From: Actinomycetota bacterium
Lineage (GTDB): Bacteria; Actinomycetota; Thermoleophilia; Gaiellales; Gaiellaceae
Reading direction: 5' to 3'
NCBI GenBank assembly: GCA_005885565.1
Contig: VAXK01000125.1
Span: 1 to 12,049 of the forward strand
DNA length: 12,049 nt
Within the stretch, counting starts at the first letter, position 1. Every line of letters starts with the position of its first letter. Below are positions 1-4,693 of the stretch, one piece after another. The notes under the pieces were generated by a model. It saw only the letters and a program-made list of their open reading frames with translations, was not told the DNA's origin and ran no database searches. Made by a program: the position numbers and the translations under genes.

Positions 1-255
1 GCCCCGCGGCGTAAGCGACCATCCCCTTTCGCGGCGCTTGACCGCGAAGCCGCGCGAGCGGAGCTGCGCCAACGATTGGCTCGTGTTCGACGGTGCCGGA
101 AGCCGGAATGCGTCGAAAGCCTTGTTGATCTCGATGGGGGAGAACGTCGCGTCGGGGCTCCGCTGTGAGACAAGCGCCGCGATGACGAGCACACGGTCGG
201 TGCCCGTCGGCAGATCCTGGACCTGAAGCGCGAGTGGCGTCGTTCGCTCGGTCAC
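1..255 (-). CDS. Winged-helix-like hypothetical protein (3' end beyond window)
   Basis: An open minus-strand frame runs from a GTG start at 255 off the left edge, giving 85 residues. The protein begins MTERTTPLALQVQDLPTGTD and continues 'DRVLVIAALVSQR', 'FSPIEINKAF', 'PSNTSQSLAQLRSRGF' and 'WSLTPRG'. The order is helix, a second helix that could be positioning, a recognition-like helix, then an aromatic/basic strand, which is the look of a winged helix. The same layout occurs at the C-terminus of the neighbouring upstream gene. The start is set by a 4-bp GTGA overlap with that gene's TGA (252-254), so the two are probably translationally coupled. I recognise no named family and cannot say whether further domains lie outside the window. 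A DNA-binding or regulatory accessory role is inference. Confidence 0.6.
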   Translation of the reverse strand, partial: MTERTTPLALQVQDLPTGTDRVLVIAALVSQRSPDATFSPIEINKAFDAFRLPAPSNTSQSLAQLRSRGFAVKRRERGWSLTPRG

Positions 256-821
256 GGCGCAAGGAGCTCCCGGAGCCGATGACCAGCCTGCTCATAGCCG
301 CGCCGGTTGACGCGGAGGAGGCGTGAGCGACCGGTGCCGCGGAAGCTCATCACCTCGGCGAGCTGAGAGATCTCCGCTGCGAAGTTGTTCGCGTCGAGAA
401 CGCCGAGGTCGCGACACTCGTCGCGAATGACCCCGACCGGAGTCCAGTCGTCGGCATCCACGTCGGCCGCCTGCCGAGCAGCGCACACGAGGAGGGCGAC
501 GTCCTTCATGGCCGCCGCCTTCTGAGGCGGCAGGCGCGACGGCGGAATGGTCAGGTGCATCCGCCCGTCGACGAGATCGAACGCTTCGCCGATGTCGTCG
601 GCCTCGCCCGAGAGCGCGGACGCGACAGGGGTGCGCCAGTCATTCACCTCGCCGCCCTCAGTCGCGACGGCGACCGGGGGAGCCGTCGCGGTCCGCGTCA
701 CGCCGCCCGTGCGGATCGTGATCGCAGCGGCGAAGGCCGCTGCCCGGAGATCGTCCGGCACGCCCGACTTCTCCACATCGTCGGCCGCAGCGGCGAGTAT
801 GAGAGGTATATCACTAGTCAT
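252..821 (-). CDS. Hypothetical protein with C-terminal winged-helix-like domain
   Basis: This is 189 residues from an ATG at 821, with GGAG eight bases upstream on the minus strand. Residues 1-40 are a predicted helical segment with the core 'PDDLRAAAFA' (22-31). Residues 40-75 are a low-complexity Ala/Thr/Gly linker. Residues 75-105 hold 'DIGEAFDLVDGRMHLTIPPSRLP'. Residues 105-189 look like a winged helix: 'KDVALLVCAARQA', 'VGVIRDECRDLGV', 'NNFAAEISQLAEVMSFRGTG' and 'SRLLRVNRRGYEQAG'. The strongly basic 'RGTGRSRLLRVNRRG' would suit nucleic-acid contact. The gene is the first of a GTGA-coupled pair. A broken paralog lies divergently at 921-1100 and aligns without gaps over the first ~36 residues. 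I recall similar unnamed proteins from actinobacterial accessory regions but cannot give a function. The AT-rich upstream gap and dyad make autoregulation possible (inference). Confidence 0.65.
   Translation of the reverse strand: MTSDIPLILAAAADDVEKSGVPDDLRAAAFAAAITIRTGGVTRTATAPPVAVATEGGEVNDWRTPVASALSGEADDIGEAFDLVDGRMHLTIPPSRLPPQKAAAMKDVALLVCAARQAADVDADDWTPVGVIRDECRDLGVLDANNFAAEISQLAEVMSFRGTGRSRLLRVNRRGYEQAGHRLRELLAP
728..759 (-). repeat. 32-bp inverted repeat, copy 1 (inside intact gene)
   Basis: The reverse complement of 728-759 equals 980-1011 exactly over 32 bases. The copy covers codons for 'PDDLRAAAFA' of the intact gene (residues 22-31) plus two further bases. Flanking codons differ freely between the copies while every synonymous position inside is identical. 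Confidence 0.9.
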
Positions 822-925
822 ATCTTGATCTCCACTCCACTAGAACGTGTGTATGCCAGATTCTCGGTTATTCGTAAGATGTTATCACATAGTAGTGAAT
901 GGATCTTGATACAAGATTAAGAGAA
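822..925. promoter_or_regulatory. AT-rich divergent intergenic segment, likely promoter of the minus-strand pair
   Basis: This stretch is far richer in A+T than anything else in the window, and it lies directly upstream of the ATG at 821. On the minus strand the RBS (GGAGATCAAGATATG) sits at its gene-proximal end. A weak -35/-10 pair can be read on the minus strand (TTGTAT, 17 bases, TATGTG), but it is too poor to call with confidence. The segment also holds a dyad at 903-917 and a matching half site, ATCTTGAT, at 822-829. Confidence 0.4.
903..917. promoter_or_regulatory. Operator-like perfect dyad ATCTTG-ATA-CAAGAT
   Basis: Two exact 6-base arms are separated by three bases in the AT-rich gap. 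The right arm CAAGAT ends directly before the position that aligns with the intact gene's start codon. The intact gene also has CAAGAT immediately before its own ATG (822-827 on the minus strand), so this hexamer is conserved between the paralogs. Size and symmetry would suit a dimeric winged-helix regulator, but no binding evidence exists here. Confidence 0.35.
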
Positions 926-1100
926 TCCTGCGCATCTACTTTGGTCCGCTGCGTCCGAAGACTTGGAGACCTCACGCGGGCCGGACGATCTCCGGGCAGC
1001 GGCCTTCGCCGATGCCGTCGAATTTCTCCGCCGAAACCGAGAAAACGTGCCTGGCGACCGGCCGACTGTTCCCAAGGTTCCCACCGATCGAGCGGATGGT
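921..1100 (+). pseudogene. Broken paralog of the 252-821 gene
   Basis: The plus frame from 921 reads ENPAHLLWSAASEDLETSRG, then PDDLRAAAFADAVEFL. It aligns without gaps to residues 2-36 of the intact gene: the 'AA' at 11-12, D15, E17 and S19 match, and 22-31 are identical. The position matching the intact ATG is TAA (918-920). No RBS stands before it, and the only in-frame start in this stretch is a TTG at 963. Downstream similarity fades after about 1040 ('PTVPKVPTDRADG'), and the middle and winged-helix parts are absent. I read it as a remnant truncated at both ends. The right limit is approximate. Confidence 0.6.
980..1011 (+). repeat. 32-bp inverted repeat, copy 2 (inside broken paralog)
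   Basis: This is the exact reverse-complement partner of 728-759, 220 bp away across the AT-rich gap. It encodes the same 'PDDLRAAAFA' peptide on the plus strand. Confidence 0.9.
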
Positions 1101-1172
1101 AAGGAGGGTCTAGGTTCGAGTCCGGAAGCGGCCTCTCGCAGACTGAAGGCCCGCTCGTTCGCTTGGATCCGA

Positions 1173-1200
1173 TCCCGGCCGCGGCGCGCCGCGGCCGGGA
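1173..1200 (-). terminator. 28-bp perfect GC palindrome after the truncated MMPL gene
   Basis: Positions 1173-1200 form a perfect self-complementary sequence: arms TCCCGGCCGCGG/CCGCGGCCGGGA around CGCG. It begins 13 bases after the TAG at 1214-1216 on the minus strand. No U-tract follows, as is common for hairpin terminators in GC-rich actinobacteria. A bidirectional role is possible, but nothing intact converges on it from the left. Confidence 0.65.
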
Positions 1201-1213
1201 CCTGTCCAGGCGA

Positions 1214-3010
1214 CTACGCCGAGACGGGAGCCGGCGGCGCCTCGGGAGCGGCCGACGGCTCGCCGGGCTCGAAGCGCGGCAGCCACTCGAGCCACCGCGG
1301 CAGGTACCAGTTCCACTCGCCGAGCAGCTTCATCGACGCCGGCAGCAGCACGCCCCGGACGATCGTCGCGTCGATCAGGATCGCCGCCGCGAGCCCCACG
1401 CCGAACTGCTTGAAGAACAGCATCGAGAGGGTCGCGAAGATCGAGAACTCGGCGACCATGACGACCGCTGCGCTCGTGACCACTCCGGCGGTGGACTTGA
1501 TCCCGTCCGCGATCGCCTCGTCCATGCTCGCGCCGCGGTCGAACAACTCCCGGATCCGGCTGACGATGAAGACGTGGTAGTCCATCGAGAGCCCGAAGAG
1601 GATCACGAACAGCAGCAACGGCACGACCGGCGAGATGCCCGCGGTCGAGCTGAAGCCGAGCAGCCCCTTGCCGACGCCGTGCTGGAAGACGAGCACGAGC
1701 ACGCCGTACGCGGCGGCGACCGAGAGGAGGTTGAGCACGATCGCCTTGATCGCGACCACGATCGAGCGGAACGCGACCAGCATGAGGCCGAATGCGAACA
1801 GGAGGACGAAGCCAACGACGAGCGGGAGCTTGGACTTCATCTGGTCCTGCTGGTCCTTCCATTCGGCCGTGAGCCCGGTGACGCCGGCCTCCGTGCCCGG
1901 AAGCGCACCGACCGTCTCGGGGACGATCACGTCGCGCAACACGGCGAGGGAGGCATTCGACGCGGCATCGGTTCCCGCCCCTGCGATCGGGACGGTGAGG
2001 TTCGCGATCGTTCGCTCGCGGTTCGTGTCGATCGTGATCGGCTTGTGGGCTCGCCCGCTCGCAAGCGCCCTCCGCTCCAGCTCCGCGATCGCGTTGCGCA
2101 TGGACGGTGCGTTCACGTTCGGCGCCTTCACGACGACGTTCGCCGGTAGCGCCTTGCCCGGAAACGCCTGCTGCATGCGCTTGTAGGTCTTCACCACCGC
2201 CAGCGACCGGGGGAAGGTGCTCGGCCCCGGACTCGAGATCCGGAGCTGCAGCGTCGGGGCGGCGAGCGCCAGCAACAACCCGCCCGCGAGCACCGCCGAT
2301 AGCAGCGGCCGGTGCAGGACGCCGTCGACGATCGCTCCCCAGACGCGGCCTTCGCCCTTGTCGCGACGGATCCGGCCGGCGAGCGGGACGTGCAGCCGGT
2401 CGACGCGGTCTCCAAGCTTCGAGAGCAGCGCGGGAAGGACGGTGAGCGAGCCGAGCATCGCGACCGCGACGACCATCATCGTCGCGTATGCGAACGACGC
2501 GAACGTCGCATCGCCCGTCAGGAACATCCCGGCCATCGCCACCATCACCGTCAGGCCGGAGATGAGCACCGACCGCCCCGAGGTGGCAGCGGCGGCCTCG
2601 AGCGCGGCACGCTCGCGTCGCAGGTAGAACAACGAGTAGTCGACGCCGACCGCGAGCCCGACCAGCAGCACGACCGCGGGCGCTTCCTGCGCGAGTGGGA
2701 GCAGGTGACTGGGCAGCGCGACCAGCCCGAACGTCGCGAAGACAGCCGCGAGCGCCAGCAGCAGCGGGATGCCCGCGGCCACGAGCGCGCCGAACGCGAC
2801 CACGAGGACGATCAGCGTCAGCGGGATGGAGAACACGCCCGCGCTCTTGAGGTCGTTCGCGAAGGCGGTGTCGACCGCCTTGGCCGCGCTCGCCTCGCCG
2901 AACTCTCCGACGAAGAAGGCGGGATGGGCGCGTTGCGCGTCCTCGACGCTCTTGAGCACGGGGCCGAGCTTGTCGCCAGCGTTGTCCTTGCCTCGGATCT
3001 CGAACTCGAC
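1214..3010 (-). pseudogene. MMPL-family exporter lacking its N-terminus
   Basis: The C-terminal ~598 residues of an RND-type MMPL lipid/drug exporter are present. The recognisable sequence starts near 'VEFEIRGKDNAGDKLGPV' and 'RAHPAFFVGEFGEAS', the end of the first extracytoplasmic loop. A membrane block with the proton-relay-type motif 'GLAVGVDYSLFYLRRER' follows. After it come 'SGRSVLISGLTVMVAMAG', a cytoplasmic basic link, the second large loop ('ISSPGPSTFPRSLAVVKTYK'), and a second membrane block with 'GLSMDYHVFIVSRIRELFD'. The C-terminus is 'LGEWNWYLPRWLEWLP'. By comparison with the complete homolog at 8642-10831 (729 aa), TM1 and about 150 residues of the first loop are missing. The frame stays open to 3544 on the minus strand, but that part is only the antisense of the regulator and hydrolase genes. 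No native start is visible; an internal GTG near 2959 could begin translation without TM1. It meets the regulator remnant head to head at about 3003-3012. Confidence 0.75.
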
Positions 3011-3394
3011 GTCTACGAGGCGCTTCGTGCGGGCGCCAGCGGCTTCGTGCTCAAGGACGACCCGCCCGAGCAGCTCCTCGCCGCGATCCGCGTCGTCGCC
3101 GGCGGAGATGCACTCCTCTCCCCCGCCGTCACGAAACGCGTGATCAAGCGGTTCACGCGCATTCCCCAACCCGAGCCTCCGAGACAGCTCGACGATCTCA
3201 CGGAGCGCGAGCTCGACGTATTTCGCCTGATCGCGCGCGGCCTCTCGAACGCCGAGATCGGCCGAGAGCTCTACATCAGCGACACGACCGTCAAGACGCA
3301 CAACACGCACATCCTCCAGAAGCTCGACCTCCGTGACCGCGTCCAGGCGGTCGTCCTCGCGTACGAGACGGGGCTCTTCGACACGGCCGTTTGA
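3011..3394 (+). pseudogene. NarL/LuxR-family response regulator lacking most of its receiver domain
   Basis: The recognisable part begins 'VYEALRAGASGFVLKDD', the alpha4-to-beta5 end of a CheY-like receiver with the conserved Lys in FVLKD. 'PPEQLLAAIRVVAGGDALLSP' (receiver helix 5 and linker) follows. A complete LuxR-type helix-turn-helix comes next: 'LTERELDVFRLIARGLSNAE', 'IGRELYISDTTVKTHNTHIL', 'QKLDLRDRVQAVVLAYETGL'. About 127 residues remain out of ~215-220 for the family. The phosphoacceptor Asp and the first ~85-90 residues are absent. The frame continues upstream to 2312 but there encodes only the antisense of MMPL. No start codon or RBS is evident at the junction. If expressed, it could be a free DNA-binding domain that ignores phosphorylation (inference). 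Its TGA (3392-3394) lies 14 bases before the hydrolase start. No sensor kinase is in the window. Confidence 0.75.
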
Positions 3395-3408
3395 GGCAAG
3401 GTGTCGGC

Positions 3409-4323
3409 GTGCTCCGACCACGCCTCGTCGCCGTCCTCGTGCTCGCCGTCGTGGCCCCCGGCTGCGGGAGGTCGAGCCGCTCCGGCGCTCCGCCCCGCGT
3501 CCCCGAAGCCCGCGGCGGTGTCTTCTCCTACGACGCGTCGGCACCGCTCGACTACGTCGACCGCGGCCGCGTGAACACCCGCGACTCGGCGCTCGCCGTC
3601 CACGACGTGTCGTTCGAAAGCGGCGGCCGCCGCATCGACGGCTACCTGGTGCTACCGCCGGGCCCGCGCCGGCGACCCGCGGTCGTGTTCGTGCACGGCG
3701 CCGGGGGCGACCGGACCGAGCTGCTTCCCGAGGCCGGTCGGCTCGCGGCGCGAGACGTCGTCACGCTGACGATCACCGCCCCGTCGACGACGGTGCGGAT
3801 CTCGGCCACGACGCCGTCGCAGCTGCTCGCGCAGACGCGCGCGGTCGCGATCTCCGACGTCTTGGCGGTCCGCCGCGCCGTCGACCTGCTCCGTTCGCTG
3901 CCCGTCGTCGACCCGAGGCGGATCGGCTACCTCGGCTGGAGCGCCGGCGCCCGCACGGGCGCCCTGGTCGCCGCGGCCGAGCCCCGGCTGCGCGCGCTCG
4001 TTCTCCTCTCCGCCGGCGCGGCGCCCGTCTCGGCCTACGCCGCCGCGGCGCCGCCCTCACTCCGGCCGCAGATCAGACATGACCTCGGGAGCGTCGACCC
4101 CATCCACTACCTGGCCCGCGCGCGGCCGGGGAGCGTCCTGCTCGAAGACGGACGACGCGACGCGATCGTTCCGCGCGCCGCGCTCCTCAACCTCGTCCAC
4201 GCAGCACCGCGCGGGACGATGGTCCGCTGGTACGACGCCCCACACGCTCTCGACCGCGCGGCCTATCGGGACGCATTCGCCTGGCTCGCGCGCAAGCTGG
4301 AGGGATCTCGGCTTGTAAGGTGA
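3409..4323 (+). CDS. Alpha/beta hydrolase, probable lipoprotein
   Basis: This is 304 residues from GTG 3409, chosen because GAGGCAAGG ends seven bases upstream. A TTG at 3391 overlapping the regulator's stop is the alternative. The N-terminus 'LRPRLVAVLVLAVVAPGC' is a basic, hydrophobic signal ending in a lipobox-like APGC; its -3 and -2 residues are not ideal, so lipidation is likely but not certain. The fold has 'VVFVHGAGGDRTE' (oxyanion loop), nucleophile elbow 'GYLGWSAGARTGA' (Ser178), 'LLEDGRRDAIVP' (Asp251) and 'YDAPHAL' (His279), a complete Ser-Asp-His triad. It resembles the dienelactone hydrolase/acyl-peptidase-like esterase group. The substrate cannot be read from sequence. It follows the truncated regulator and is followed, almost overlapping, by the DksA-like gene, so the three look like one transcription unit. 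If the regulator is truly broken, expression may now depend on another promoter. Confidence 0.85.
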   Translation: MLRPRLVAVLVLAVVAPGCGRSSRSGAPPRVPEARGGVFSYDASAPLDYVDRGRVNTRDSALAVHDVSFESGGRRIDGYLVLPPGPRRRPAVVFVHGAGGDRTELLPEAGRLAARDVVTLTITAPSTTVRISATTPSQLLAQTRAVAISDVLAVRRAVDLLRSLPVVDPRRIGYLGWSAGARTGALVAAAEPRLRALVLLSAGAAPVSAYAAAAPPSLRPQIRHDLGSVDPIHYLARARPGSVLLEDGRRDAIVPRAALLNLVHAAPRGTMVRWYDAPHALDRAAYRDAFAWLARKLEGSRLVR

Positions 4324-4328
4324 CCCCC

Positions 4329-4661
4329 GTGGACGCAGATCGCGCACGTGAGCTCCTGGCGGCCGAACGCGAGCGGATCGAGCATGCGCTCGGCCGGCTC
4401 GGCCCTCAGGACGACGGCGAGCCGGCAGACGAGTACGACCCGGCGAACCTGGCAGCCGATCTCTACCAGGACGAGCTCGACGAAGGTCTCGAAGAGGATC
4501 TTCGCGAGCAGCTCGCCGCGGTCGAGCGAGCCGAGCAACGGCTTGCAGCCGGTACCTACGGGCTCTCGACCGAAAGCGGACGACCGATTCCGGACGAACG
4601 GCTCGAGGCTCTCCCGACCGCCGAGCTGACGGCGGACGAAGAGCGGGCGCGAATCAAGTAG
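4329..4661 (+). CDS. DksA/TraR-like small protein without zinc-finger cysteines
   Basis: This is 110 residues from GTG 4329 (MDADRARELLAAERERIE), preceded by AAGGTGA at 4317-4323. GTG 4320, which forms a GTGA overlap with the hydrolase stop, is an equally legal start adding three residues. Residues 1-75 are a helical, very acidic coiled-coil-like hairpin ('DLYQDELDEGLEEDLREQLA'). The C-terminus 'TYGLSTESGRPIPDERLEAL' followed by 'PTAELTADEE' aligns with the DksA/TraR finger, 'YGxCxxCGxxIPxxRLEAxP'. Ser and other residues replace the cysteines, so no Zn site remains. Cys-less members of this family are known from actinobacteria. An RNA-polymerase-secondary-channel role can only be inferred. 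It is the last gene of the hydrolase unit, 32 bases before the FUSC gene. Confidence 0.8.
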   Translation: MDADRARELLAAERERIEHALGRLGPQDDGEPADEYDPANLAADLYQDELDEGLEEDLREQLAAVERAEQRLAAGTYGLSTESGRPIPDERLEALPTAELTADEERARIK

Positions 4662-4693
4662 GAGAGTCCCGCCGCCTCGTATCATCGCGAGCC

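Noticed and set aside
38..226. Plus-strand 62-residue frame at the left edge
   Set aside because: It lies opposite the coupled winged-helix gene and has no RBS or recognisable motif.
1040..1150. A tRNA gene around GGTTCGAGTCC (1113-1123)
   Set aside because: The T stem does not pair, and no acceptor, D or anticodon arm can be drawn. It was kept only as a weak attachment-site idea.
2312..3394. A 360-residue plus-strand frame ending in the LuxR domain
   Set aside because: The first ~230 residues are Arg/Glu/Asp-rich antisense of MMPL with no receiver features. Only the part from about 3011 is regulator.
1214..3544. A single 776-residue minus-strand frame
   Set aside because: Its first ~175 residues are low-complexity antisense of the regulator and hydrolase genes. 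Only the part below about 3010 resembles MMPL.
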